NCBI RefSeq assembly: GCF_014843355.1
Contig: NZ_CP062137.1
Coordinates: 930,001-994,000 of the forward strand
Direction of reading: 5' to 3'
Origin: Actinobacillus sp. GY-402
GTDB lineage: Bacteria > Pseudomonadota > Gammaproteobacteria > Enterobacterales > Pasteurellaceae
DNA: 64,000 nucleotides
Shown: piece by piece, positions 51,211 to 60,101 of the stretch
Numbering within the stretch: position 1 is the stretch's first letter
Layout: every line of letters begins with the position of its first letter
Notes under the pieces: model-generated
The model's input: only the letters and a program-made list of their open reading frames with translations
Database searches by the model: none
What the model was told of the DNA's origin: nothing
Program-made: the position numbers and the translations under genes

Positions 51211-52391
51211 CAGCTTCTCTCTAAAATTTTTCCTTTATTGCCGAATAAAGAAACAAACATTAAAAACGTTAACATAATTCCCGGATAGGCATAAGTATCC
51301 GCTTTAATATTCAACACGCTTAATAAAAACAAGGTGGATAAAATAAATTTCCAGCTGCCGTTAAACCAGTTATCGGCAATTCGTTTCACAAAATAAGCGG
51401 TAAATAAAAAACAGGCCAAAATGTAACCTACGCCGCCATACAATGCCTGACGGATAAAGCCCGAATCGGAGCCGCCGTAATAACTGCGCGCCGTACGCCC
51501 CACCACATAGTATTGTCCGTCTCCCATGATTAATTGCTTCACAGTGGGCATAAATAAATGTTTATCCATTAACGTATCCGTGGACGAACTGATGCTGGTT
51601 CCGCCGTGAATCAGATTAATCAGCGGCTCCAAAGCATGCGCCACATAAGGATGCGTAGGATACCGATAAGCAAAAAACAAAACCAGCACGGCAAACGCAG
51701 CGATAGCGGGGATATAACGCAATCTGAAATACACCGCCAGACTGACCACCGAGAAAATAAAAAAAGTTCTGCCTGAAATTAGTCCGATAGCTAAAATGAG
51801 AAACACATAAACCGTATTTAATTTTTCATTTTTTTCGCCGTACGCCAATAAAAAATGCAATAGCATGAGATAAAAAGCGCTAAGCGGAAAAAAAGCGGAC
51901 GAGGTGAAATTATACAACCGATATTCCTGTTCGGAACCGATGAAACGAGGCAGCTGTCCGCCCATATCCGAATTGGTGCCTAACGCAACGGCGATAAATA
52001 AAGGAATTCCCGCCAAAGCAAGGGCGCCCAGGCCTGACTGCACGCCAATGCCGATATTGACATCGCGGATAAATTGCTGTTTTCCCTTCGGATGGCAATA
52101 AAATACGTTGTAAATCACAATGCCAAACGCAAAAACCACCAGCGATTTTACATACATACCGATTACGCCGAATTCCGAGGTGCCGTTAATCAGAATCGGA
52201 ATCACCGATATGCCGATCAGCGCCGCGCAAACCCACAAGCTATCTAAAGGAATGAAAATTTGCCTTGTCTCTTTTTTGTACCATTTGTAGCCCAGCCACA
52301 GCAAAGATAAAAAGCCGATCAGCAAACTCATGCGAACCACGTGAAATAGCCACGGATCGTAAAGATAAAATAAATTAATCAATGCAGACAT
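51210..52391 (-). CDS. Wzy-like polysaccharide polymerase
   Basis: A 393-residue protein with about ten hydrophobic segments and a large hydrophilic loop at roughly residues 250-305 ([20 protein letters not shown] and following), the layout of Wzy/O-antigen ligase proteins. Such proteins have little sequence conservation, so the call rests on topology and on its place between flippase and transferase genes. It overlaps the GT25 gene by 13 bases. It could also be a ligase. Confidence 0.7.
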   Translation of the reverse strand: MSALINLFYLYDPWLFHVVRMSLLIGFLSLLWLGYKWYKKETRQIFIPLDSLWVCAALIGISVIPILINGTSEFGVIGMYVKSLVVFAFGIVIYNVFYCHPKGKQQFIRDVNIGIGVQSGLGALALAGIPLFIAVALGTNSDMGGQLPRFIGSEQEYRLYNFTSSAFFPLSAFYLMLLHFLLAYGEKNEKLNTVYVFLILAIGLISGRTFFIFSVVSLAVYFRLRYIPAIAAFAVLVLFFAYRYPTHPYVAHALEPLINLIHGGTSISSSTDTLMDKHLFMPTVKQLIMGDGQYYVVGRTARSYYGGSDSGFIRQALYGGVGYILACFLFTAYFVKRIADNWFNGSWKFILSTLFLLSVLNIKADTYAYPGIMLTFLMFVSLFGNKGKILERS

Positions 52392-53164
52392 GATAAATTT
52401 CTCTTAATCGCCAATAGTTTTTTCAGCGGAAATTTCATCAGTTTTTTCGCCATATTATTATCTAACGAACCGCGTAAAGCCTCCAGATTACTGGTTAAAT
52501 TCGGGTTTTCAATCGCCATCAGCGGACGCACCACTAAAATATCCAAGCCGAATTGTTGACCGAATAAAATAAAGTCATCCGCCAGCCAATAAGTTGCCGG
52601 TAACCGCTGCACTTCCCGCCAAAAACGGCGGCAGGCGGATTTCTTGATTAAATAAGCCACCGTGCCGGCGAAATAATTGCGATACGGATAAGCATAGCGA
52701 TATTTCGTTTTTCCCACCGGCTTTTGCAAAAAGCCGAAAGTGGTCGGGTAATTGACGGCTAATTCTTTATCATCAAAACTCGGAATTTTGGATTGCCCCA
52801 CTAAAATAATATCCGCGGTCAGATTTTCCTGTAAAAGTGCGGTCAGATTTTCATTAAAATTTTCCGCAAAAAGCACATCGTCTTCACAGACTAAAACATA
52901 ATCCCGCTCGTCGATCGCGTCGTCTTCGATCACTTTTTTATACACGTTCAAATGGCTTAACGTACAGCCGATTTCACCTTTTGTGACATCACGGTGATAA
53001 GCGTTTTTAAACGCGGCAAAATCAAACGTCTTTTCTAATTCCGCCTGCGATAATCCCATCGTATTAATCGCATTGAAAACTTCGAAATCGGACGTATCGG
53101 GCTGAGAAAAGAACAATTCCCGGCGTTGCGCGTCTTTTTCGAGAGAAATTAAGTATTTTTTCAT
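52379..53164 (-). CDS. Glycosyltransferase family 25
   Basis: A 261-residue LOS-type glycosyltransferase. It starts [19 protein letters not shown], has [20 protein letters not shown] and the acidic [14 protein letters not shown], all typical for family 25, which includes Haemophilus and Neisseria LOS galactosyltransferases. Its presence suggests a lipooligosaccharide-linked product. No tandem tetranucleotide repeat (a phase-variation mark of related Haemophilus genes) is seen in the gene. Confidence 0.88.
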   Translation of the reverse strand: MKKYLISLEKDAQRRELFFSQPDTSDFEVFNAINTMGLSQAELEKTFDFAAFKNAYHRDVTKGEIGCTLSHLNVYKKVIEDDAIDERDYVLVCEDDVLFAENFNENLTALLQENLTADIILVGQSKIPSFDDKELAVNYPTTFGFLQKPVGKTKYRYAYPYRNYFAGTVAYLIKKSACRRFWREVQRLPATYWLADDFILFGQQFGLDILVVRPLMAIENPNLTSNLEALRGSLDNNMAKKLMKFPLKKLLAIKRNLSCLH

Positions 53165-53165
53165 G

Positions 53166-54362
53166 TTATTTACTTTCCAACGTTACGGAGTTAACCGGAT
53201 ATTTAAAATAATACGCAATCGAAATGGTCAGTCGGGTCAAACTGCCGCCGATAAAGGCATACGCCACGCCATAAAGCTGATAATCTTTTAAGGCATAAAA
53301 TAAACCGACGAATACGGCGATGGAAATAATTTGTCGGGTAAACAACAACACCTGTTTGCCCTGAATCAGCATATTTTGCGATAACAGCCAGGACAAGCCC
53401 GCAATAATCGAATTCAGAATAAACCAAATCAGCACCGGCGCCACTTCCACGTATTTCGTACTGAAAAAGAACCGAATAATCGGTTCCGCCAGTAACGGCG
53501 TTAAAATAACGGCGCCCGCGCTCAGTAAAGCGATCACCGCCAATACGGATTTGATCCGGTTTAAATTGTTCAATAATCCGGAATAATAATAATCCGTCAG
53601 CATATTGATAAATTTGGTTAATAATGCATCAAAGGCAATACATACGGTGTACAGCCCTAAATAATAATGCCCGAGCCAAATGGCGATTAAATATTTATCG
53701 AGGCTGGAGGTCGTGGCGCCGAAAATCTGATACAGATTCTGCTTAAACCAGGTTTTTAAGAAAAAAGTGCGGTCGATTTCACGCAGATTTTCCGTTTTAA
53801 GAAAGGATTTTTCGATACGATAAAGATAAAAAAGACAAGCCGCCGCTTGAATAAAACTGAATAAAGTCAACAATTCAATAACGGTTTTTAACGGCTGTTC
53901 GCCCAACCATAAATAGGTTATGCCGTAAATTGCCACCAGCAAAACCGGCTGTTGCAGCGTCAGCGCGCGATAAATTTTGAGCCGCGGATCAATTTTACTT
54001 TTCTCTAAGGTAATTGTCAGAATCGCGGTTAAAATCACATTAAATACGAATAAAAATTCGAATTGAGTAAAATCGAACAACGCCACGGCAATCAACGCCA
54101 CCACAACGGCGGCGGCAATAAAGGTCGCAAAATACCGGCGCCAGTTAAGGTAACGTTTATTGCGCATGGACAGCGCCAAAGCAAAGCCCGAGCCGCCGGT
54201 CGCAATCGTGACGACATAAGATACCGTGGTAATAAACAGTTGGTGCAAACCGCGATCGTCCACCGACAACATACGTGCCAACACAAAAGAGCTCACCATC
54301 GTGAGCCCCATACTCAGAATTGTCACGCCGATCAGCATGATAAAATGACGATTACTTTTCAT
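53166..54362 (-). CDS. Wzx-like oligosaccharide flippase
   Basis: A 398-residue, 12-segment membrane protein of the polysaccharide transporter (PST/MOP) superfamily. It opens [20 protein letters not shown] followed by [20 protein letters not shown], a recognisable flippase start. The ATG at 54362 overlaps the upstream pyruvyltransferase gene by 11 bases. The frame is open 24 codons further upstream, within that gene, and this extension is rejected. It would translocate the lipid-linked oligosaccharide unit. Confidence 0.82.
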   Translation of the reverse strand: MKSNRHFIMLIGVTILSMGLTMVSSFVLARMLSVDDRGLHQLFITTVSYVVTIATGGSGFALALSMRNKRYLNWRRYFATFIAAAVVVALIAVALFDFTQFEFLFVFNVILTAILTITLEKSKIDPRLKIYRALTLQQPVLLVAIYGITYLWLGEQPLKTVIELLTLFSFIQAAACLFYLYRIEKSFLKTENLREIDRTFFLKTWFKQNLYQIFGATTSSLDKYLIAIWLGHYYLGLYTVCIAFDALLTKFINMLTDYYYSGLLNNLNRIKSVLAVIALLSAGAVILTPLLAEPIIRFFFSTKYVEVAPVLIWFILNSIIAGLSWLLSQNMLIQGKQVLLFTRQIISIAVFVGLFYALKDYQLYGVAYAFIGGSLTRLTISIAYYFKYPVNSVTLESK

Positions 54363-55320
54363 AGAGTTGAGTATACTCGATATTTTTCGTCCATTGATTG
54401 AAATAGCCGGTATTTTTCCCGTAAGAATTATCACAAACCTGATTCGGTAAACCTAACAGACAAGAAAAAATATGACCGTGCAGGCGACTGGTAATCACTT
54501 CGTCATAACCAAGGAAAATATCCTGACAACGGGCAATCACGTTTAATGCGTGGCGATACCAAAGCCGGTTAATTATATTTTTCACAAATGCCAGATTGAA
54601 ACGATTGGCTAATTTGGAAAAACGACTGCACCATAATTCAAATCTGAGATCGCTTGGCAACAAAATATCTTCCCAGTCTTTCACATTGTCCAAATTCGGT
54701 AATGTCGCCTGAATTTCGGCTTCAATATGGCTTTTTTCAATGTCCTTACGTAAAAAATAAAGCGTCCGATGCGGATGCTCCCGCCGAGGTTTATTGGGCA
54801 ACGAACCGTATAACTGGTGCGCCATATCCGGCGATAAATATACATTATCAGAGAAGCGTCCGCCGAATAATTCAAAGGTTTTGCTATCGCGCGCAAACAA
54901 ATGTAAATCCTGATGACGAGAAAACACTACGGCGGATTTTTCCATTTCCTGCCGACAGGAAAAATGCGCGGTCTGCGGCAATAAAATCACACGATTGTGC
55001 GGAAATTCCGTCACAATTTCTTCACGCATTTTCTGAATTAACGGATAAAGATCACCGAAATTTCCGCCGCCGTGGCATAAAATCGTCGTGTTCGGATGGA
55101 TATGCTTTTTGGCTTCCTGAATATCAAACGCTTGCAGCGAACGTCTTAAGGTAATATTGATTTGATAATCTCTGAAAAACTGCTCGGTACCGGCGTAAAT
55201 CAGCAAATCGCCCACATTCAGATGAAGCGGATAATCAAAATAAACCACATCATTTTTATCAATGATAAGTTCTTCAATTTTCTGTAATTTTTGCTTTAAT
55301 TCGACAAGAATCGGATTCAT
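54352..55320 (-). CDS. Polysaccharide pyruvyl transferase family protein
   Basis: A 322-residue protein with the family's N-terminal DVVYFDYPLHLNVGDLLIYAG, the glycine-rich CHGGGNFGDLYP and the C-terminal RLHGHIFSCLLGLPNQV. Members add a PEP-derived pyruvate ketal to sugars in exopolysaccharides, although some family members modify other groups. First gene of the six-gene polysaccharide run, divergent from the elyC-like gene. Confidence 0.87.
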   Translation of the reverse strand: MNPILVELKQKLQKIEELIIDKNDVVYFDYPLHLNVGDLLIYAGTEQFFRDYQINITLRRSLQAFDIQEAKKHIHPNTTILCHGGGNFGDLYPLIQKMREEIVTEFPHNRVILLPQTAHFSCRQEMEKSAVVFSRHQDLHLFARDSKTFELFGGRFSDNVYLSPDMAHQLYGSLPNKPRREHPHRTLYFLRKDIEKSHIEAEIQATLPNLDNVKDWEDILLPSDLRFELWCSRFSKLANRFNLAFVKNIINRLWYRHALNVIARCQDIFLGYDEVITSRLHGHIFSCLLGLPNQVCDNSYGKNTGYFNQWTKNIEYTQLYEK

Positions 55321-55444
55321 AAACTTCCTTTTAAAAATCGGCGTATTTTAGCACTTCAACTGCCTGTTGGACAGTATTTTAATGATTGAGTTCGTCCCGT
55401 TTTTACGGAATAATACGGGCAAATAATTCAACCAAGGCATCGTT

Positions 55445-56191
55445 ATGATTGATATGACAAAACTGATTACCGCGATTATTCTCCCCCCTTTCGACGTGCT
55501 CATTTTATTGGTATTAGCCTTTTTTCTCCGGCTGTTCCGTTTCAAAAAACTCGCATTTCTGACCGCACTTTTAAGCGTTATTATTTTGTATGCGTTCAGC
55601 ATTCCCTATACGGCAGAACGCCTAAATAACAGCCTCACTCAGGAAGATCATTTAACGGCGGACGATTACCGCAAAGCCCAGGCAATTGTGATTTTGGGCG
55701 GCGGATTGCGGGACAGCAAAGAACTGTTCAACACTCTCACCGTGCCCGGTTTAGTGCTGGAACGCATGCGTTACGCCGCCTATTTGCATAAAGAAACGGA
55801 ATTACCGATTCTCATCAGCGGCGCCAGCCCGAACGGCAATTCCGAAGCCAAAGTAATGGGACAGGAATTTTTTACTTTCTTCGGTGTTCAGCCTAAATGG
55901 CTGGAAGAACATTCCACCAACACCAAACAAAACGCTCTTTACAGCAAAGAAATTCTGGAACGGGAAAACATTAAGCGCATCGTCCTCGTCACCAATCAAT
56001 GGCATATGAAACGCGCCAAAATGCTGTTTGAACAACAAGGTTTCGAAGTTTTACCGGCAAGCGTCGGCCCCGGCATTATTCCCGACAGCTATGAACTCAA
56101 CGCCATGCATTTCATCCCGCAAGCCGGCGCCCTTGCCGCCAACATGCAATTGCTGAAAGAATGGATCGGATATTGGAAAGAACGGTTTTAA
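55445..56191 (+). CDS. ElyC/YdcF family (DUF218) envelope protein
   Basis: A 248-residue protein with two N-terminal membrane helices (about 8-30 and 37-55) and a DUF218 domain facing the periplasm: VILGGGLRDSKELFN, LISGASPNGNSEAKVM, STNTKQNALYSKEIL and VLVTNQWHMKRAKMLF. By size and topology it matches ElyC, which in E. coli affects peptidoglycan and enterobacterial common antigen synthesis through undecaprenyl carriers. Its position next to a polysaccharide locus fits a role in lipid-carrier use, but that is inference. Confidence 0.82.
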   Translation: MIDMTKLITAIILPPFDVLILLVLAFFLRLFRFKKLAFLTALLSVIILYAFSIPYTAERLNNSLTQEDHLTADDYRKAQAIVILGGGLRDSKELFNTLTVPGLVLERMRYAAYLHKETELPILISGASPNGNSEAKVMGQEFFTFFGVQPKWLEEHSTNTKQNALYSKEILERENIKRIVLVTNQWHMKRAKMLFEQQGFEVLPASVGPGIIPDSYELNAMHFIPQAGALAANMQLLKEWIGYWKERF

Positions 56192-56204
56192 TCATCCGCT
56201 ACAA

Positions 56205-56234
56205 AAAAATGCGGTCAAATTTGACCGCACTTTT
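56205..56234. terminator. USS palindrome between elyC-like gene and thrS
   Basis: AAAAATGCGGTCAAA (56205-56219) and TTTGACCGCACTTTT (56220-56234), identical to the palindrome at 44391-44420 including its single A/C mismatch. Lies between convergent genes. Confidence 0.7.
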
Positions 56235-56250
56235 CGTTAATCGCATAAAT

Positions 56251-58182
56251 TTACGCTTCGCCCAACAATTTCAATTCGCGTCCGCGCACTTGTTTTTTCA
56301 GAATTTCAATGAAATCTTCTACGCTGTAAGCGCCTAAGTCCGCCCCTCTGCGGGTACGTACCGAAACTTTGCCGTCGGCGATTTCTTTATCGCCGCAAAC
56401 CAACATGTAAGGCACGCGGCGCAAGGTGTGTTCACGCACTTTGAAACCGACTTTTTCGTTACGAAGATCCGCTTTCACACGTAAACCGGCGTCGGAAAGT
56501 TGTTTTACCACTTTTTGCACGTATTCCGCCTGGCTGTCGGTAATGTTCATCACCACCGCTTGTACCGGAGCCAGCCATGCCGGGAAGAAGCCGGCGTATT
56601 CTTCGGTGATGATACCGATAAAGCGTTCGATCGAACCTAAAATCGCACGGTGAATCATGACCGGCGTGCGACGATCATTATCTTCCGCCACGTAAGACGC
56701 ATTTAAACGGCCCGGTAATGCGAAGTCTAACTGAATCGTTCCGCATTGCCATTCGCGATCTAAGCAGTCGCGCAACGCAAATTCAATTTTCGGACCGTAA
56801 AACGCGCCTTCGCCTTCCTGAATTTCATATTGCAAACCGTTATGCGCCAACGCGTTGGCTAAACCTTGCTCCGCGCGATCCCACATTTCGTCCGCACCGA
56901 TACGCTTTTCCGGACGGGTGGATAATTTCACCGCGATTTTAGTAAAACCGAAGGTGGTGTACATATCGTAAACCATTTTAATACAACTGGTGACTTCGCT
57001 TTCAATTTGATCTTCGGTACAGAAAATATGGGCGTCATCCTGCGTAAATCCGCGTACGCGCATTAAGCCGTGTAAAGAACCGGACGGCTCGTTACGATGA
57101 CAGGAACCGAATTCCGCCATACGAATAGGCAAATCACGGTAGGATTTCAATCCTTGATTAAAGATTTGTACATGACCCGGACAGTTCATCGGTTTAATGG
57201 CGTATTCGCGGTTTTCCGATTGAGTGGTGAACATCAAATCGCCGTAATTCTGCCAGTGACCGGTTTTTTCCCAAAGCACGCGATCCATCATGAACGGACC
57301 TTTCACTTCCTGGTAATCGTATTGTTTTAATTTGGTGCGCACAAAGGTTTCCAATTCACGGAAAATCGTCCAGCCGTCGTTGTGCCAGAACACCATACCC
57401 GGCGCTTCTTCCTGCATATGGTAAAGATCCAAAGCTTTACCGATTTTACGGTGATCGCGTTTTGCCGCTTCTTCCAAACGGGTTAAATATTCGTTTAACT
57501 GTTTTTTATCCGCCCAAGCCGTACCGTAGATACGCTGTAACATTTTGTTTTTGCTATCGCCACGCCAGTACGCACCTGCAACCTTCATTAATTTAAAGTG
57601 ATGGCAGAAACGCATATTCGGCACATGCGGACCGCGACACATATCGACATATTCCTGATGATGATATAACGCAGGATGATCGTCTTTTGCGATATTTTCA
57701 TCTAAAATCGCCATTTTGTACGGTTCGCCGCGTTTCTCGAAGGTATCGCGCGCTTCTTGCCAGGTTACGCGTTGTTTTACTACGTCGTAATTCGTTTTCG
57801 CCAGTTCGAGCATGCGTTTTTCTAAGGCGTCCAAATCTTCCTGGGTTAATGAACGATCTAAATCCACATCGTAGTAGAAACCGTTTTCGATAGTCGGACC
57901 GATTGCCATTTTCACGTCTGGAAATAATTGTTTAATGGCGTGACCAAGCAAGTGCGCGCATGAATGACGAATAATTTCTAAGCCGTCTTCGTCTTTTGCG
58001 GTGATGATTTCCAGCGTGCTGTCTTCTCTGATTATATCGCAAGCGTCGCGGCGTTCGCCGTTAACGCGGCCTGCGATGGTGGCTTTGGCAAGTCCTGCGC
58101 CGATCGATTGGGCGACTTCAAGAACGGAAACGGAGTTATCGAATTGACGTTGTGAACCGTCGGGTAAAGTAATAATTGGCAT
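56251..58182 (-). CDS. thrS: Threonine-tRNA ligase
   Basis: Charges tRNA-Thr and edits Ser-tRNA-Thr. The 643 residues match E. coli ThrS (642). A TGS domain (1-62, starting [14 protein letters not shown]) precedes the editing domain with [16 protein letters not shown], and the class II core has zinc ligands in NCPGHVQIF and neighbouring histidines, motif 2 [20 protein letters not shown] and a C-terminal anticodon-binding domain. The leader contains a hairpin that copies the anticodon arm of its own tRNA, so autogenous translational control is likely. Confidence 0.97.
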   Translation of the reverse strand: MPIITLPDGSQRQFDNSVSVLEVAQSIGAGLAKATIAGRVNGERRDACDIIREDSTLEIITAKDEDGLEIIRHSCAHLLGHAIKQLFPDVKMAIGPTIENGFYYDVDLDRSLTQEDLDALEKRMLELAKTNYDVVKQRVTWQEARDTFEKRGEPYKMAILDENIAKDDHPALYHHQEYVDMCRGPHVPNMRFCHHFKLMKVAGAYWRGDSKNKMLQRIYGTAWADKKQLNEYLTRLEEAAKRDHRKIGKALDLYHMQEEAPGMVFWHNDGWTIFRELETFVRTKLKQYDYQEVKGPFMMDRVLWEKTGHWQNYGDLMFTTQSENREYAIKPMNCPGHVQIFNQGLKSYRDLPIRMAEFGSCHRNEPSGSLHGLMRVRGFTQDDAHIFCTEDQIESEVTSCIKMVYDMYTTFGFTKIAVKLSTRPEKRIGADEMWDRAEQGLANALAHNGLQYEIQEGEGAFYGPKIEFALRDCLDREWQCGTIQLDFALPGRLNASYVAEDNDRRTPVMIHRAILGSIERFIGIITEEYAGFFPAWLAPVQAVVMNITDSQAEYVQKVVKQLSDAGLRVKADLRNEKVGFKVREHTLRRVPYMLVCGDKEIADGKVSVRTRRGADLGAYSVEDFIEILKKQVRGRELKLLGEA

Positions 58183-58201
58183 GTTGAATCCTTATACAGT
58201 G

Positions 58202-58222
58202 GTCATCCATACGAAAGATGAC
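58202..58222 (-). promoter_or_regulatory. thrS leader hairpin mimicking the tRNA-Thr anticodon arm
   Basis: On the minus strand GTCATCT and GGATGAC pair (six Watson-Crick pairs and one U-G) around a seven-base loop TTCGTAT. The loop has the layout of an anticodon loop: U33, then CGU (a threonine anticodon), then a purine. It ends 20 bases before the thrS ATG. In E. coli ThrS represses its own translation by binding such a mimic in the leader. Conservation here is inferred from the sequence. Confidence 0.75.
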
Positions 58223-58246
58223 TTGTGCGTAACAATAAATAAAAAA

Positions 58247-58303
58247 GGTGCGAAAATGCACCGCACTTTTGCTTTGTACCTACCATGTACAGTAAAAGTG
58301 CGG
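58247..58303 (-). terminator. Overlapping hairpins between grxB and thrS
   Basis: Two alternative structures share bases. One is a USS pair, AAAAGTGCGG (58294-58303) with CCGCACTTTT (58261-58270), enclosing a small GTAC/GTAC stem. The other, GGTGC (58247-58251) with GCACC (58258-58262), is followed on the minus strand by TTTTTT. The first probably ends grxB. The second could be a terminator or the upstream arm of the thrS operator. Confidence 0.55.
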
Positions 58304-58337
58304 TCGATTTTAGCACAGTTTTTTACGGGATTGAATG

Positions 58338-58988
58338 TTAAATCGCGCGATTTGTGTAAAGTGGCACCCGGCTTAACGCGGACATTTTCTCAATATAACC
58401 TTGAATATTCGGCAACCAGTCGATACCGTTCACACAAGTGAGATTACGCAACATCGGGAAAAGCATAATATCTTCCAACGAAAGTTGCTCGCCGTTGGCT
58501 TTGTCTTGCGCTTTCAGCAATTGGCTTAATTCCGGCAAATCCCGATTCAAACGATCAATATATTGCTGGCTGGCGGCAAGATTTTCGGCAAAATCGCCGA
58601 TAAATTCCGTTTTCTTTTTGGTGAAATAATCCACCGCACTTTGACTGGAAAATTCGCCCAAGCCGAGCTGAACAAAACGCGGCAGCAACAGATGATTGTA
58701 ATAACCGCCTACCCGCTTCATCCAGGCATCGATTTCCGGACGCACGGTTTCATCAAGGATTTTCTCACCGAAATTTTCATCCGCATATTTAACAATATCC
58801 AGACTTTCCGGCATCGCGGTGCCGTCGTCTTTCAGCAAAATCGGCACCACTTTTTTCCCCACCAGCTTTACCGGCGTGGCATCGTCATCATTGGCCAGTA
58901 TTATCTGTTCGACGGGAAGATTTTTCAGCCCGAAAATCATCCGTGCGCGAACGCAATAAGGACAATGATCATAAATATATAATTTCAT
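58338..58988 (-). CDS. grxB: Glutaredoxin 2
   Basis: GST-fold glutaredoxin that reduces disulfides with glutathione. The 216 residues match E. coli Grx2 (215). The thioredoxin-like N-terminal domain has the active site YDHCPYCVRARMIFGL (Cys9, Cys12), the conserved cis-Pro in KVVPIL, and the all-helical C-terminal domain follows from about residue 85. Single gene upstream of thrS, separated from it by a terminator-like region. A USS core lies near 58628. Confidence 0.96.
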   Translation of the reverse strand: MKLYIYDHCPYCVRARMIFGLKNLPVEQIILANDDDATPVKLVGKKVVPILLKDDGTAMPESLDIVKYADENFGEKILDETVRPEIDAWMKRVGGYYNHLLLPRFVQLGLGEFSSQSAVDYFTKKKTEFIGDFAENLAASQQYIDRLNRDLPELSQLLKAQDKANGEQLSLEDIMLFPMLRNLTCVNGIDWLPNIQGYIEKMSALSRVPLYTNRAI

Positions 58989-59043
58989 AACACCTCCATT
59001 CAGCCGAGCTAAACCTCGAAAGTTTGAACTTCGTCACAGATTA

Positions 59044-59068
59044 TTGATAAAAATATTTGTATTATCAA
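59044..59068. promoter_or_regulatory. Inverted repeat between grxB and fructosamine kinase
   Basis: TTGATAA (59044-59050) and TTATCAA (59062-59068) are perfect inverted repeats 11 bases apart in an A/T-rich stretch, about 36 bases upstream of the kinase start. Spacing is too wide for FNR. It could be an operator for an unknown regulator or chance. Confidence 0.3.
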
Positions 59069-59104
59069 GATAATCTTAATCGACCTGTAGTTTAGGAGGC
59101 AATT

Positions 59105-59974
59105 ATGTGGAAATCTGTATCTCAAGTCTTAGCCGATCAACTTGGTGCGTATTACAACATCAAAGAAAAAGACAAAGTGCATACGGGCGAAATGCATGAA
59201 GCATGGGTCATCAACGATGGAATCCAACCGGTATTTCTGAAATTGAACGAAAAATCTTACCGCTCCATGTTCCGCGCAGAAGCCGACCAGCTGCAATTGC
59301 TTGCCAAAACAAATACGATTCACGTGCCTCAGGTTTACGGCGTCGGTTGTTCACAAAATCACAGCTTTTTATTGCTTGAAGCGTTAAAGCTCGCGCCTGT
59401 CACCAAAGAACAATTTGCCGAATTCGGCAAAGCATTAGCCACGTTGCACAAACGGCAAGGCTCCGAACGTTACGGCTTAGATTACGACACCTGGCTTGGC
59501 CCCGTCTATCAACCTAACGAATGGCGGGAAAACTGGGCGACATTTTTCTCCGATCAACGTATCGGCTGGCAATTACAAATCTGCAAAGAAAAAGGACTGG
59601 ATTTCGGTTCTATCAAAGTCATTGTAGATACCATCGCGGCAAAATTAGCCAAACACCGACCGCAGCCGTCGTTATTACACGGCAATTTATGGATTGAAAA
59701 TGTCGGTTCCGTTGACGGAAAAGTTTATGCCTACGACCCCGCCTGCTATTGGGGAGATCGCGAATGCGACCTGGCTTTCACCGAATTATTCGAACCGTTT
59801 CCGGACGAATTCTATGAAAATTATGACCGCACTTTCCCGATTGACGAAAACTACGTAAGCAGAAAACCGGTTTACCAACTTTATTATTTGCTTAATTTCA
59901 GCCACCGCTTTAGCGGCCATTACGTCCCGCTGGCAAAACGATTAGTGGAATTATTGTTGGACGATAAAATTTAA
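59105..59974 (+). CDS. Fructosamine kinase family protein
   Basis: A 289-residue aminoglycoside-phosphotransferase-like kinase of the fructosamine-3-kinase family (YniA-like), thought to repair glycated proteins or phosphorylate ketoamines. The ATP-binding lysine region is VFLKLNEKSYRSMFRAEADQL, the catalytic loop is LLHGNLWIENVG, and the metal aspartate is YAYDPACYWGDRECDLAFTE. The family's usual HGDLW has Asn for Asp here (HGNLW), as in many bacterial members. An AGGAGG site precedes the ATG. Single gene, ended by its own terminator before the CRISPR array. Confidence 0.9.
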   Translation: MWKSVSQVLADQLGAYYNIKEKDKVHTGEMHEAWVINDGIQPVFLKLNEKSYRSMFRAEADQLQLLAKTNTIHVPQVYGVGCSQNHSFLLLEALKLAPVTKEQFAEFGKALATLHKRQGSERYGLDYDTWLGPVYQPNEWRENWATFFSDQRIGWQLQICKEKGLDFGSIKVIVDTIAAKLAKHRPQPSLLHGNLWIENVGSVDGKVYAYDPACYWGDRECDLAFTELFEPFPDEFYENYDRTFPIDENYVSRKPVYQLYYLLNFSHRFSGHYVPLAKRLVELLLDDKI

Positions 59975-60038
59975 GAACGATATCTATAAACACAGATTCC
60001 AACACGAATTCTTATTGAAAGTCTAAAAAGATAAAAAC

Positions 60039-60060
60039 AAAGGGCAGTCACCTGCCCTTT
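60039..60060 (+). terminator. Terminator after the fructosamine kinase gene
   Basis: AAAGGGCAG (60039-60047) and CTGCCCTTT (60052-60060), four-base loop TCAC, followed by TATCATT. Strong compact hairpin. Confidence 0.8.
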
Positions 60061-60101
60061 TATCATTGCAGTAGAAGCCAAACCTACAGTGATTTCTAGC
60101 T

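Noticed and set aside
54363..54434. Upstream extension of the flippase gene
   Set aside because: It lies wholly inside the pyruvyltransferase gene, and the product would have a long non-flippase tail.
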